Source: Saprospiraceae bacterium (GTDB lineage Bacteria; Bacteroidota; Bacteroidia; Chitinophagales; Saprospiraceae). From it: a stretch of DNA of 64,000 nt. This document shows, piece after piece, positions 43,277 through 52,288 of this stretch. The notes below the pieces were generated by a model, which worked only from the letters and a program-made list of their open reading frames with translations, ran no database searches and was not told the DNA's origin. Position 1 is the first letter of the stretch; each line of letters starts with the position of its first letter. Where the stretch lies: positions 62,001 to 126,000 of the forward strand of contig JAHBTW010000006.1 of the NCBI GenBank assembly GCA_019638385.1. Reading direction: 5' to 3'. The position numbers and the translations under genes were made by a program.

Positions 43277-43882
43277 TTATTCTGCTACCGCTTTCGCAAG
43301 ATTGAAATCGGCCTGAAAGCGCATTTCTCCGTGCCGTTTGAGGATGTAACTGAACTGCTTTCCGTCTTCGCTCAGGCGCAGCGTCCATTCATTGGTGGCC
43401 GCAGCGGGCAGGAGCTTGGCGGTGAATCCGTCGGCGGGAAAACTTTGCCGGAAGGCGCTTCCGCCAGGCGCGGCCAGTCCGCCGTAGTTGGTCACCTCAT
43501 CGGGCGTACCGTCGGCGTGGCGGTGATCGTGTTTGAAGAGCAACCCTTCCGGCGTGACGGTGAGTACCCAGGTGCGCGATTTGTCCTCGCCCACCAGAAA
43601 GGGGATTCGCAACTCGCCGTCCTTGCAGGTTTGCACATACATGAGCAGGCGCTGGTTTTTGAACGGTTCGGCGGGGTCGTCAGGGAAAACCGCCACTCCC
43701 TCAAAGGTTTTGCCGCACAGGGCGGAAAGTTTGTTCAAAAACGCGGCCTGCGTTTCTTGCGGCGTCATCGTCGCGGTGGCCGCTTGTTGTGTCTTGCCCG
43801 TACAGGAAAACAATCCGGCTGCAAGCGCCGAGCCGATCAGCAGTGTTGTTAGTGTCTGTATCGCTGTGGTGATTGTGTGCAT
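43277..43882 (-). CDS. Putative lipoprotein
   Basis: A 201-residue protein with signal peptide and lipobox-like A-G-L-F-S-C (Cys near 27). The mature part is beta-rich with C-G-K-T-F-E-G-V-A and W-T-L-R-L-S-E-D-G-K-Q-F. I do not recognise the family. It has its own promoter (TATCTTTA at 43904-43911) and lies 58 bp before the papain-like protease gene, so it probably heads the protease/adhesin transcript. Confidence 0.72.
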   Translation of the reverse strand: MHTITTAIQTLTTLLIGSALAAGLFSCTGKTQQAATATMTPQETQAAFLNKLSALCGKTFEGVAVFPDDPAEPFKNQRLLMYVQTCKDGELRIPFLVGEDKSRTWVLTVTPEGLLFKHDHRHADGTPDEVTNYGGLAAPGGSAFRQSFPADGFTAKLLPAAATNEWTLRLSEDGKQFSYILKRHGEMRFQADFNLAKAVAE

Positions 43883-43903
43883 GTTTGTGCGTTTTGTGGA
43901 AGG

Positions 43904-43911
43904 TAAAGATA
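43904..43911 (-). promoter_or_regulatory. -7 promoter element for the lipoprotein/protease/adhesin series
   Basis: On the minus strand TATCTTTA, one base from TAnnTTTG, 21 bp upstream of the ATG at 43882 and within the 114-bp gap after the Bat genes. Confidence 0.4.
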
Positions 43912-43996
43912 CTAAATGGCTGAAACGAGCTACCCACCTTTACGAGGTTAATCTGTCATACCAATTTGAATGGAAACGGTACGGCGACTATGCGGC

Positions 43997-44989
43997 TCAT
44001 GTAAACCTGAAGCGCTCCACCAGCAGCAGCAAAAGCGCCAGCGCCAAAACCACCTGAAAAAAACTCCGGTAGCGATCGTATCGGCGCAGTTCCAGTTCTT
44101 GTTTTTCCAGCGTATCAATGTGGTTGCGAATGGATTGTATGTGAGCCTTTTCGTTGCTTCCGTCCAATCTGAAAAAGCGTCCTTTACCGGCGGCGGCTAC
44201 CTCGCGCAGGAAATCCTCGTGGAGGCGGCTGCGCACCGGCTCGCCGGTTTCGTCGCGTTTGTAGTCTTCGCGGTCGGCTATTTGAAGCGGAATGAACCCG
44301 CCTTCGGGCGTACCCACGCCGATGGTGAAAATGACGACCTTGTTTTTCCCGGCGGTCTGTGCGCGGGCCAGGGCGTCGGCGTCGTGGGTTTCGCCGTCGC
44401 TGATGAGGATGAGTACTTTTCCGGCATTTTTTTTCGGGTCGAAGAGCTTTTCCGCCACTTCAATCGCATCGCCGACGGCCGTGCCGGGGTTGGGCGCGAG
44501 ACCGGGGTGCGCGCTGCGAAGCCCCATGTCCAATGCGGCAAAGTCGGAACTGAGCGGCATCTGCGGGTAAGCGCTGCCGGCCAGCAATACCAAGCCCACC
44601 CGCTCGCTGCGCAGGGCAAGGGCGAGGTCGCGGGCAAACTGCCGTGCCCGTTCCAACCGGTTGGGCGGCACGTCTTGCGCCAACATGCTCTGCGAAATGT
44701 CCAAAGCCAGAATCACATCCAAACTCCGTTGCAGGGCGGTTTCACTTTTTGTTCCGCGTTGCGGATTGGCCAAGCCCACTACCAACAGCGCAACGGCGCT
44801 CAGAAGCAAGGCCATGCGCGCGCGTTCCCGCGTAGCGGAATACCCCTGCATCATGGATTGCAGCATGTCGGGGTTTCCCAATTGTTTCAGCGCCCTGCGC
44901 CTGGCCCGGTTGGCTAAGGCATACCCCGCCCACAGCGCCGGCAGGAGGGCGAGGGCATACAGCAATTCGGGATGTTCCAATCTCCACAT
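43997..44989 (-). CDS. batB: BatB-like von Willebrand factor A membrane protein
   Basis: 330 residues. An N-terminal membrane segment is followed by a VWA domain with an intact MIDAS (D-I-S-Q-S-M near 92, then S-D-G-E-T-H-D) and a C-terminal membrane helix (V-L-A-L-A-L-L-L-L-L). ATG 44989 is chosen because the 32 codons before it lie inside the batA end. Bat proteins form a periplasm-facing complex linked to oxidative stress or cell-envelope folding. No batC, batD or batE follows. Confidence 0.82.
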   Translation of the reverse strand: MWRLEHPELLYALALLPALWAGYALANRARRRALKQLGNPDMLQSMMQGYSATRERARMALLLSAVALLVVGLANPQRGTKSETALQRSLDVILALDISQSMLAQDVPPNRLERARQFARDLALALRSERVGLVLLAGSAYPQMPLSSDFAALDMGLRSAHPGLAPNPGTAVGDAIEVAEKLFDPKKNAGKVLILISDGETHDADALARAQTAGKNKVVIFTIGVGTPEGGFIPLQIADREDYKRDETGEPVRSRLHEDFLREVAAAGKGRFFRLDGSNEKAHIQSIRNHIDTLEKQELELRRYDRYRSFFQVVLALALLLLLVERFRFT

Positions 44990-45002
44990 ACGGCGGCGGT
45001 AT

Positions 45003-45950
45003 TCAGGGTAAGGAGCGCAATACGGTAAAGCGGAGCAGCGCCTCCAATGCCAGCAAGGCAAGGGCGGCCCACACAAAAAAAGCAAATTCTTCGCGTTTTT
45101 GACTCGTGACGGCGGTTTCTATTTCGGTTTTTTCGAGGCGGTCTATTTCTGTATAGATGCGTTCGAGGGCCTGCGGGTCTTCGGCACGGAAGTAGCGCCC
45201 GCCGGTTTTTTTCGCCATGGTTTCCAGCAGGGCTTCATCCACCGGGCCTTCGCCGGGGGCTGTGTCGAACTGCCGGGCCGATCCCACTCCGATGGTATAG
45301 AGCCGGATGCCGATGGTTTGGGCTATTTCGGCAGCGGTGAGCGGCTGTATGTAGCCGGTATTGTTTTCGCCGTCGGTGAGCAGCACGATGACCTTACTTG
45401 CCGAGGGAGAATCCTTTAGGCGATTGACGGCCGTGGCCAAGCCGTCGCCGATGGCGGTGTTGTCGCGGATGATGCCGTGGCGGATGCCGGCGATCAATTC
45501 TTTGACGATGGTATGATCGGTGGTGAGCGGGCAGGATGAAAACGCTTCCCCGGCAAACACGGTCAGGCTGATGCGGTCATTGGTGCGCCGTTCTACAAAA
45601 CGAATCGCCGCACTTTTGCTCACCTCCAGCCGGTTGGGGTGAAAATCTTCGGCCAGCATACTTTCAGATACATCAAGGACCAGGCCGATGTCTATGCCTT
45701 CAGTGGTGACTACGCTGTCCTGAAGCAGGCGCTGCGGGCGCGCCAGGGCAATGATGAGTAATGCCAATACCGCCGCGCGCAGCCAGGGCAGTATCGGCAG
45801 CAGCCGAATGCGGAATGTGAGCGTCGGCACTGCCCCCGGCCATCGCATCGAAGGAGCGCCGGGTCGTTTGCGCCGAAAAAGCAGCGGCAGCAAGAGCAGC
45901 AGGAGCAGAAGTGCCGGGGCGTTCCATATCAGTCCTTTGAAAAAACTCAT
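45003..45950 (-). CDS. batA: BatA-like von Willebrand factor A membrane protein
   Basis: 315 residues. Two N-terminal hydrophobic segments, a VWA domain with MIDAS D-V-S-E-S-M near 92, threonine T-A-V-N-R and T-D-G-E-N-N near 180, and a final membrane helix (F-V-W-A-A-L-A-L-L-A). Overlaps the preceding gene by ATGA and is followed by BatB after 13 bp. Confidence 0.86.
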   Translation of the reverse strand: MSFFKGLIWNAPALLLLLLLLPLLFRRKRPGAPSMRWPGAVPTLTFRIRLLPILPWLRAAVLALLIIALARPQRLLQDSVVTTEGIDIGLVLDVSESMLAEDFHPNRLEVSKSAAIRFVERRTNDRISLTVFAGEAFSSCPLTTDHTIVKELIAGIRHGIIRDNTAIGDGLATAVNRLKDSPSASKVIVLLTDGENNTGYIQPLTAAEIAQTIGIRLYTIGVGSARQFDTAPGEGPVDEALLETMAKKTGGRYFRAEDPQALERIYTEIDRLEKTEIETAVTSQKREEFAFFVWAALALLALEALLRFTVLRSLP

Positions 45951-46879
45951 GTGGCGGCGGTTATAGGCGGCGCGGGCGGCCGGGTTTCTTCCAAAAAACG
46001 CCCGGCCTCGGCGAGCAGTTCTTCCGTGAGCAGGTGGGGCGGTTGCGCTTTCGCAAATTTCACCATATCGGCATGGTGAAGGATGCGCTCTAAGCGCTGT
46101 AGCGTCGCATCGTTGAGGCGAGCGCTATCCGTCAGGTCTTGCAAAATACCAGCGGAGGTTTCGCTCAACGCCGGAATGCGAAAGCGGCGGCTGAGGTATG
46201 CGCGCAGGATGTCGGTGAGGTCGGTATAGTGGCGTTTCAGCTCGCCGCTCAGCCAGTATTGCCGGCGGCGCAGTTCGGCCAATTGCCGTACGGCGACTTC
46301 ATACGGCGGCTCCTCCGGTACGAAAGACGGCGGCGCGGCGGCTGTCTTGCGGCGTTTTTTCCAAAAGAAAAAGAACCATGCGGCGGCGGCCAGTATCACC
46401 AAGCCGAGCGCCCAAGGCCAGGCATCGCTGAGACGCCGTTTTTCTTCGATTATATCTTTGATAGGAGCTGGCGTAGCGTTGGGTGGGAGCTTGGGCATCA
46501 GTACGGTCAGTGCGAGCGGTTCGGTAAAAACAATTTGCCCGCCGGCCTGCACAGGAATGGCGGGTATGCGTCGTTCGCCCGGCTCGAAAGCGATGAGCAG
46601 CAGGGTTTGTTCCCAGGCTTTTACTTCCTTCGTGCCGATTTCCCGAAAGGGTTCTGTTTGCAATACTTCCACACCGGTGAGCGTATCCAGTGCGCTGTAA
46701 TCTGCGCCGGGCGGTTGTCCTGCGCCGATTACCAGCACCCGCAACGCCACCGTACTGCCCACCTGCACCTGCGCGCTGTCCAATGCGGCGGATGCCGATA
46801 CTTGCGCGCGCAGTCCACCGCATAGCAGCATTGCTGTGAGCGCAAAAAGAAGCCGGTTAGGATTGTTGCGAAAGTACAT
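45947..46879 (-). CDS. BatD/DUF4381-like membrane protein at the head of the Bat genes
   Basis: 310 residues: signal peptide (cleaved near G-L-R-A-Q), a beta domain of about 115 residues like BatD N-terminal units, a membrane helix at about 153-172 (A-L-G-L-V-I-L-A-A-A-A-W-F-F-F-F-W), and a basic cytoplasmic helical tail. In usual Bat operons this type of gene follows moxR and a DUF58 gene; both are missing here. A CATGTTTG (46881-46888) lies only four bases before the ATG, so a leaderless mRNA is possible. Confidence 0.75.
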   Translation of the reverse strand: MYFRNNPNRLLFALTAMLLCGGLRAQVSASAALDSAQVQVGSTVALRVLVIGAGQPPGADYSALDTLTGVEVLQTEPFREIGTKEVKAWEQTLLLIAFEPGERRIPAIPVQAGGQIVFTEPLALTVLMPKLPPNATPAPIKDIIEEKRRLSDAWPWALGLVILAAAAWFFFFWKKRRKTAAAPPSFVPEEPPYEVAVRQLAELRRRQYWLSGELKRHYTDLTDILRAYLSRRFRIPALSETSAGILQDLTDSARLNDATLQRLERILHHADMVKFAKAQPPHLLTEELLAEAGRFLEETRPPAPPITAAT

Positions 46880-46951
46880 AGGGCAAACATGCGGAAAAAA
46901 TAGGATTCATCCCGAATTTTCATGCCGGCGAGGAAGCCTCGGAAGGGTGCA

Positions 46952-47095
46952 ATGAGGCATTTACTCGGTACCTTTGAAGCCGTAAAAGCATTTGGCAGCA
47001 TTGACGGACTTTACGACCGGACGCCATCGCGTTTTAAAGCATTAAAAGAACGAAGAAGAATAACCATTCAAAAGATATTATTACTTTGCCAATAA
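46952..47095 (+). CDS. Small open frame of 47 codons, uncertain
   Basis: An ATG at 46952 opens a frame reading M-R-H-L-L-G-T-F-E-A-V-K-A-F-G-S-I-D-G-L and ending at TAA 47093-47095, overlapping the start of the next gene. The amino-acid mix is protein-like, and the middle faintly resembles a helix-hairpin-helix. It may be a fragment of a lost gene or a short leader peptide. The remaining part of the 206-bp gap (46880-46951) shows nothing clear. Confidence 0.25.
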   Translation: MRHLLGTFEAVKAFGSIDGLYDRTPSRFKALKERRRITIQKILLLCQ

Positions 47096-47706
47096 CCTTC
47101 ACGATATTATTAGACCTGTTGGGCACATTTGCTTTCGCAATAAGTGGTATCAGGTTAGCATCAGGCAAACAAATTGACTGGTTCGGCGCCTACATTATCG
47201 GCTTAGTAACGGCCATCGGCGGAGGAACAACCAGAGATTTACTGCTGGACGTAACGCCCTTTTGGATGCTGGATGCTAAATATTTCCTGACAACAGGCGT
47301 CGCGCTCATTGCCGCATTACTGTTTAAAGATAAACTGTTTAAATGGGGCAACACCTTGTTTTTGTTTGACACCATCGGGCTTGGCTTATTTACAATAGTG
47401 GGAATTACAAAAAGCATTGACGCCGGCTTATCCATTTGGGTGTGTATAGTGATGGGAACCATCACCGCCTCATTAGGGGGCGTTGTCAGGGATGTGCTGC
47501 TCAATGAAGTTCCGCTATTATTCCGTAAAGATATTTATGCGCTTGCCTGTGTAGCGGGCGGCGGCGTATATTTCATTTGTATTTATTTCAACCTCCCCAC
47601 AGGTATAACGGAACTATTGGCTGCGCTGACCGTAATCGCATTGCGCTTGATAGCCGTGAAGTTTCATATTCATTTGCCGCAAATAACCCTAATTAAAAAC
47701 GATTAG
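47086..47706 (+). CDS. TRIC/YicG-family membrane protein (UPF0126)
   Basis: A 206-residue protein with seven hydrophobic segments and two internal halves. G-T-F-A-F-A-I-S-G near 13 and G-G-G-T-T-R-D-L-L near 45 repeat as G-T-I-T-A-S-L-G-G-V-V-R-D in the second half. The family forms trimeric cation channels. There is no ATG, GTG or CTG near the family N-terminus; TTG at 47086 is the only usable start, and it overlaps a possible -7 element TTACTTTG (47081-47088), so the true start is unsettled. The DNA is A+T-richer than the Bat genes. Confidence 0.85.
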   Translation: MPITFTILLDLLGTFAFAISGIRLASGKQIDWFGAYIIGLVTAIGGGTTRDLLLDVTPFWMLDAKYFLTTGVALIAALLFKDKLFKWGNTLFLFDTIGLGLFTIVGITKSIDAGLSIWVCIVMGTITASLGGVVRDVLLNEVPLLFRKDIYALACVAGGGVYFICIYFNLPTGITELLAALTVIALRLIAVKFHIHLPQITLIKND

Positions 47707-47801
47707 CGTTTTTTCTGAGCACGGCCGGTTGGCAAGAAAGGGCGGTGCAAAAAATAAAAAGGAAGTTGCACAATAGAATCAATAGGAGTAAAATTGCGCT
47801 C

Positions 47802-48413
47802 ATGAAAAACACCTTACTATTTTTTGCTTTTCTGTTCTTTATTTCCTGCAATGAAGGTTACCGGAAACAAAATGGACAATGGGCCTGGGTTACTTACCGC
47901 GAATCTTTTAAAAAAAAGGTGGCCTGGGTATATCCTGTAGATAAAAAAACCTTTAAAGTCTTGTCGGATAAAAGGTATGCCAAAGACAAAGACCGCGTAT
48001 TTTATACCGGCAGGGAAATTAAAGATGCAGACCCCCGCTCCTTTAAAGTAATTGATAAATATGGCTACGCGAAAGACCGCAACAACGTCTTTCTCGATCG
48101 GGAAAAAGTAATATTTGCAAAGCCCGGCTCTTTTGAAGTGTTAGAATTTCCTTACGCAAGAGATGAGAACCATGTCTTTTGCGGGACCTTACCGATGAAT
48201 TTGGGGAAAAGTGAAATGGCCGAATTCAAAGTAATCAATGCCGACAAGCTGATGGCGCATACGAAGTCCACCGCGCTGTTGTCGTATTTCATAGAGCTGA
48301 ACCCCGAATACAGTTGGTTAGACACGCTTGGGGTCGAACACGTCATTGTGGGAAATTGGGGCACGGGAGAAACGCGCAGTAAAAAATTTAAGGGTTTTGA
48401 GGAAGTCAAGTGA
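47802..48413 (+). CDS. DKNYY-family lipoprotein
   Basis: 203 residues: signal peptide with lipobox F-F-I-S-C-N (Cys about 14), then short repeats with Y-A-K-D-K-D-R-V-F-Y, Y-A-K-D-R-N-N-V-F and Y-A-R-D-E-N-H-V-F, the DKNYY signature. The start at 47802 is chosen to place the signal peptide; an earlier in-frame start (47745) adds 19 basic residues. Function of the family is unknown. It lies 95 bp after the TRIC-like gene and converges with a TonB receptor. Confidence 0.8.
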   Translation: MKNTLLFFAFLFFISCNEGYRKQNGQWAWVTYRESFKKKVAWVYPVDKKTFKVLSDKRYAKDKDRVFYTGREIKDADPRSFKVIDKYGYAKDRNNVFLDREKVIFAKPGSFEVLEFPYARDENHVFCGTLPMNLGKSEMAEFKVINADKLMAHTKSTALLSYFIELNPEYSWLDTLGVEHVIVGNWGTGETRSKKFKGFEEVK

Positions 48414-48425
48414 CCGCTTTCCGGG

Positions 48426-50768
48426 CTACCAGTCAATTTTCACCGACAGCATCACATTGCGCCCCTGCTCCGGCAGGTTCAGTATCCGGTAGCGGCTCAA
48501 GGGGTTGAAGTAGCGGCGGTTCAGCAGGTTTTGCCCTTGCAGGCTCCAATGTATCTTTTGCCGCCCGATGGGCAGGCTGAAATTCAACCCGGCTTCCAGG
48601 AGATTGTAGTCCGGTGTGAGCGGTTCATTTTGCGCTACGGTAGCGGCTGTTTTGGCAAAATAGTAGTGTGAAGAAAGATGCAGCGCCAGATTTTGCAACG
48701 CGCCGGTGCGAGTGGGTTTGAAATTCAATTCCAACAACACCGAAGGCGGCGGGGTAAACGGCAGCGGACGGCTTTCGTCTATGTTGCGGTTCCACACATA
48801 TTCGGCGGCGCCGTGCAGCGACCAGGGGCCGCGTACCTGCCATTCGGCATCGAGTTCGAAGCCCACATACACGGCGTCGTTTTGCACATATTGGTACGTT
48901 TGGCCGGCATCGGGCCGGAACACAAAACGACCGGAGGGTTTGAGGTAGATGTATTGGTCAAAATAATTGAGGTATCCGGCCCAGGAGGCGGTGAAGCGCG
49001 GACGTTCCCAATCGGCGCCGAGGTCGAGTTGGTAGCCGTGTTCGGAACGCAGATCGGCCGTGCCGAGTTCGTGCCGAAAATTGCCGTGGTGTACGCCGTC
49101 GGAAGAGGTTTCGTTGGGATAGGGCGCCCGGAAACTCTTGCCCAGATTGGCTTTGAAATACAACTGATCGGGAACCGCCTCAAAATTAAGCCCGCCGGAG
49201 GCCGACACATTGAAAAACAAATGGTCGGTGCGCGGCGCCCGCTGAAAACCCAATACCGTGCCCCCGCTGTCGAAAAAAGGCTGTTCAAAAAAAGTAGTAT
49301 GGTTGCTTGCCACATCAAACCGCAGCCCGCCGATGCCCGTCAGTCGCGGGTTCAATTGCTTTTCGTTGATGGTAAATACGCCGCCGCGAAAGGTGCGAAA
49401 ATCGGGCAGCAGAAACTCGAATCCGCTGCGCCGGTTGGTTTGATATTGCGCATTGAAGCCGAAAACGGTTTTCCAGGTGTCGGTGGGGTTCAGTTCTAAG
49501 TGCCCGTTGGAGGAGAAGGTTTGCAGGTCCAATTGCAGGGCGAGGCGATCGTTGGGGTCATCGAGCAGGAAGCGGTTGTGGTTTTCGGGGAAAGAAAATT
49601 CCCGGCGGAGATTGTATTGGTAGCCGAAGTTGATTTCCGCGTGGTTGGCGTCCCAAAAGACTAAGCGGCTGACGGAGAGCTTGTGGTGCGCTACGGTTTG
49701 TTTGGGCACGCTTATTTCGCGGTTGTTGTCGCGGGGCGCCAGGGTGTAGCTGCGCGGAATGCCGACGGCGCCGGGGAAGAGGCCCGCTTCGAGATCGTAC
49801 AGGCTGTAAGCGATGCGCGTAATACCGCGCCCGGTTTTCCGGCCGAGGTTTATATTAAAATTGTTTTCGCGGCCGCCGGTATTGATGAGGGTATTGTCAT
49901 AAATAGGCAACTCGAACCCGTTGAACACAAAATTTTCTGCCGGCACGCGAAACCCGGCGTAATCCTGCCGGCTGAACCGCGCCGTAGCAAACCAGTCGTT
50001 CACATTGGCAGCCACAAAAGCGGAGCCGGCTACATGGCTGTTGTTTGTTTTGAACAGCCCCATGACGCTGCCGGAAAGCGAGTTGCGCTGCGGGATGGCG
50101 CCGGGCAGAATGTTGATGACGCCGCCCAGTCCGTCGGAGCCATATTGCAGCGATGCCGGCCCTTTGATGATCTCTACCTGTTCCACATCAAATTGGTCCA
50201 TTTCCAACCCGTGATCGGCGCCCCATTGCTGCCCCTCCTGCTTGATGCCCTGGCTGTTGACGATGATGCGGTTGAACGACAGCCCTCGAATGACCGGCTT
50301 GGCAATGCCCGCGCCCACGGTGATGGCGCTCAAGCCGGGCAGTTTTTCGATGGATTGGGCAAAGCTACCGCCCCGCTGTTGAGCAATGAAGTTCAGCGTC
50401 AGGTGCTCCGAGGAGAGGGTGTTTTCCTGCTTGGCGTGCTCGGCGGTGATGACTACGGCTTGCAGCAGTTGCTCCCGGCTGCTGAGTACAATATTCAGTT
50501 GGATCGGTTTTTGTGCTGCCGCAAACGCTTTCCGCTGTGTATCAAAACCGAGAAAACTGACCTCTACTACATACTCGCCCGGTTTGGGCCGGGGAAACGC
50601 AAAGGCGCCGGCGCCGTCGGCCACCGCAAGCGCTGAATCGGGTAGCAGCAGGATATAAGCGCCGGGCAGGGGTTCGCCGCGCTCGTTACTTACCTTTCCG
50701 GAAATTTGCCCCCACAGCAGGGCTGTTCCGAATAGAAAATAAAGGCTCAATAAATAACTCTTGTACAT
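48426..50768 (-). CDS. TonB-dependent receptor, probable metal uptake (ZnuD-like)
   Basis: 780 residues. Signal peptide (cleaved near L-L-W-G-Q), a carboxypeptidase-regulatory-like domain (G-E-P-L-P-G-A-Y), a plug with P-V-I-R-G-L-S-F-N-R and I-I-K-G-P-A-S-L-Q-Y-G, and a barrel ending in S-V-K-I-D-W. The Q-Q-W-G-A-D-H-G stretch in the plug is typical of receptors near zinc regulators. Start 50768 (M-Y-K-S-Y-L-L) gives the signal peptide. It diverges from a DUF4625 lipoprotein and a Fur/Zur regulator across a perfect palindrome. Confidence 0.86.
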   Translation of the reverse strand: MYKSYLLSLYFLFGTALLWGQISGKVSNERGEPLPGAYILLLPDSALAVADGAGAFAFPRPKPGEYVVEVSFLGFDTQRKAFAAAQKPIQLNIVLSSREQLLQAVVITAEHAKQENTLSSEHLTLNFIAQQRGGSFAQSIEKLPGLSAITVGAGIAKPVIRGLSFNRIIVNSQGIKQEGQQWGADHGLEMDQFDVEQVEIIKGPASLQYGSDGLGGVINILPGAIPQRNSLSGSVMGLFKTNNSHVAGSAFVAANVNDWFATARFSRQDYAGFRVPAENFVFNGFELPIYDNTLINTGGRENNFNINLGRKTGRGITRIAYSLYDLEAGLFPGAVGIPRSYTLAPRDNNREISVPKQTVAHHKLSVSRLVFWDANHAEINFGYQYNLRREFSFPENHNRFLLDDPNDRLALQLDLQTFSSNGHLELNPTDTWKTVFGFNAQYQTNRRSGFEFLLPDFRTFRGGVFTINEKQLNPRLTGIGGLRFDVASNHTTFFEQPFFDSGGTVLGFQRAPRTDHLFFNVSASGGLNFEAVPDQLYFKANLGKSFRAPYPNETSSDGVHHGNFRHELGTADLRSEHGYQLDLGADWERPRFTASWAGYLNYFDQYIYLKPSGRFVFRPDAGQTYQYVQNDAVYVGFELDAEWQVRGPWSLHGAAEYVWNRNIDESRPLPFTPPPSVLLELNFKPTRTGALQNLALHLSSHYYFAKTAATVAQNEPLTPDYNLLEAGLNFSLPIGRQKIHWSLQGQNLLNRRYFNPLSRYRILNLPEQGRNVMLSVKIDW

Positions 50769-50802
50769 GATGTTTTGGCTTGTCGCGCTGTAAAGCACAC
50801 AC

Positions 50803-50815
50803 GCAACAATGTTGC
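50803..50815. promoter_or_regulatory. Perfect palindrome, candidate Zur/Fur box
   Basis: GCAACA-A-TGTTGC, a 13-bp palindrome with a one-base centre, sits in the 100-bp gap between the divergent receptor (start 50768) and DUF4625 gene (start 50869). Its symmetry suits a dimeric Fur-family repressor, one of which is encoded at the end of the right-hand operon. It could control both sides. Confidence 0.5.
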
Positions 50816-50868
50816 ATTAAAAAACGTTGACTGCAAAGTCTTCTGTTTAACTGAAAATCTTGAAAAAA

Positions 50869-51696
50869 ATGAAAAAATACGCTTTGCGGCTGCTCCCCCT
50901 TTTCACTTTGGCTCTGTTGGGAGCATCCTGCGGCAATAAAGCGGTGGACGATGCGCCGCCGCAAATTGAGTTTACTTTTTTTGACCCCGCACCGCGCCCG
51001 GACTCCATCTGCGGAGGATTCGAGAATGTGGTGTTCCATGTAGAAAGCGGTGGAACACTCGAGTTCGAGGCCCGGTTTACGGACAATGTAGAGCTGTCGC
51101 AATACAAAATTGACATCCACAGCAATTTCGACTGTCACGGGCACAAATCCAATACCCAGGACTGGGCCGTGCTGGAGGTCGGGGATATAAGCGGCCAGGA
51201 ATACACCTTGCGCCGTACCCTGCAAGTCCCCGCGTATGTGACCGCCGGCGACTACCATTTCCAAATACAGGCATTGGACAAAGCCGGCAACGACGACCCG
51301 CAGGCCGCCGTTTTTGCCATAAAAGTGCGCAACCAAACAGACACGGTGCCGCCGATGCTTACCATCACCGAACCGAACCCGGCAGCCGGCACGCTTAGCT
51401 TGCGCAAAGGAGAGGAGTATATCTTCAGCGGTACGGTGAGCGACAATTTTTCGCTGTGGGAAGGCGGCAACGGCAAGCTGGAGTTTTTTTATCGCTCCAA
51501 CGCCTCCGGCAATTCTTTCCGCTGGGGCAGTCCGCTCGTATTTACCGCTGAAGACGACAACTATAAATCGTTTTCGGTAACTTTGCGCGTGCCCAATACC
51601 TTAATTGCAGGAGAGTACCTCATTTCCGTCTGGGCTTACGACGGGGTTAACAATGCGGCCAAACCGGTATATTTTCCTGCACAAATAATCAACTGA
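50869..51696 (+). CDS. DUF4625-domain lipoprotein
   Basis: 275 residues: signal peptide and lipobox L-L-G-A-S-C-G (Cys about 21), followed by two DUF4625-type beta domains, with H-S-N-F-D-C-H-G-H near 88 and W-A-Y-D-G-V-N-N near the end. The Cys/His cluster around C-H-G-H could bind metal. A TTG three codons upstream is unlikely. Its stop overlaps the regulator's ATG by one base. It probably works with the divergent TonB receptor. Confidence 0.82.
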   Translation: MKKYALRLLPLFTLALLGASCGNKAVDDAPPQIEFTFFDPAPRPDSICGGFENVVFHVESGGTLEFEARFTDNVELSQYKIDIHSNFDCHGHKSNTQDWAVLEVGDISGQEYTLRRTLQVPAYVTAGDYHFQIQALDKAGNDDPQAAVFAIKVRNQTDTVPPMLTITEPNPAAGTLSLRKGEEYIFSGTVSDNFSLWEGGNGKLEFFYRSNASGNSFRWGSPLVFTAEDDNYKSFSVTLRVPNTLIAGEYLISVWAYDGVNNAAKPVYFPAQIIN

Positions 51697-52109
51697 TGAT
51701 GTCGCCCATAGAATTACTCAATACCCACCACTTGCGAAAAACCCAGTTTCGGGAAAAAGTACTCGATATTTTTTTGCGGCACGACCGCGCCCTTTCTCAC
51801 CGCGATATTGAATCGCAAATATCGGAAGCAGACCGCATCACCCTCTACCGAACACTGCGAACATTTGAAGAAAAAGGGCTGATACACAAAGCTATAGATG
51901 GTAGCGATAAACTCAAATACGCGCTCTGTGCCGGGCACTGCGACGTGCATGCGCACCACGATCATCACGCTCATTTTCACTGTGCCTCCTGCGGACAAAC
52001 CTTTTGTATAGACGAAGTACAGCCGCCCGGCATACAGACCCCTCCAGGCTTTGTGGTGGAAAGTACGCATCTCATCTTCAATGGCCGCTGTGCATTGTGC
52101 GCTAACTAA
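51696..52109 (+). CDS. Fur-family regulator, probably Zur-type
   Basis: 137 residues. Winged helix at 10-75 (D-R-I-T-L-Y-R-T-L-R-T-F-E-E-K-G-L), a His-rich metal site (C-D-V-H-A-H-H-D-H-H-A-H-F-H), and two structural-zinc pairs C-A-S-C and C-A-L-C. This arrangement favours zinc sensing, but Fur or PerR is not excluded. It starts at the stop of the DUF4625 gene (ATG 51696 or 51699), so the lipoprotein and regulator are coupled. Confidence 0.85.
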   Translation: MMSPIELLNTHHLRKTQFREKVLDIFLRHDRALSHRDIESQISEADRITLYRTLRTFEEKGLIHKAIDGSDKLKYALCAGHCDVHAHHDHHAHFHCASCGQTFCIDEVQPPGIQTPPGFVVESTHLIFNGRCALCAN

Positions 52110-52288
52110 AATCGCATATTTTTCATTTTCTATTTTACAAAACTACTAAATTCACCGCGTATTGATCAAAGTCAGTCGTTGTGGTGAGTATGGTCATTCC
52201 ACCATGTTCGTTCATAGCGGCAAATTAGCGGTATCAATCAAAAACAGCAGATAAACATTCTTCATCATCAATCGAAAAATTATTACAA

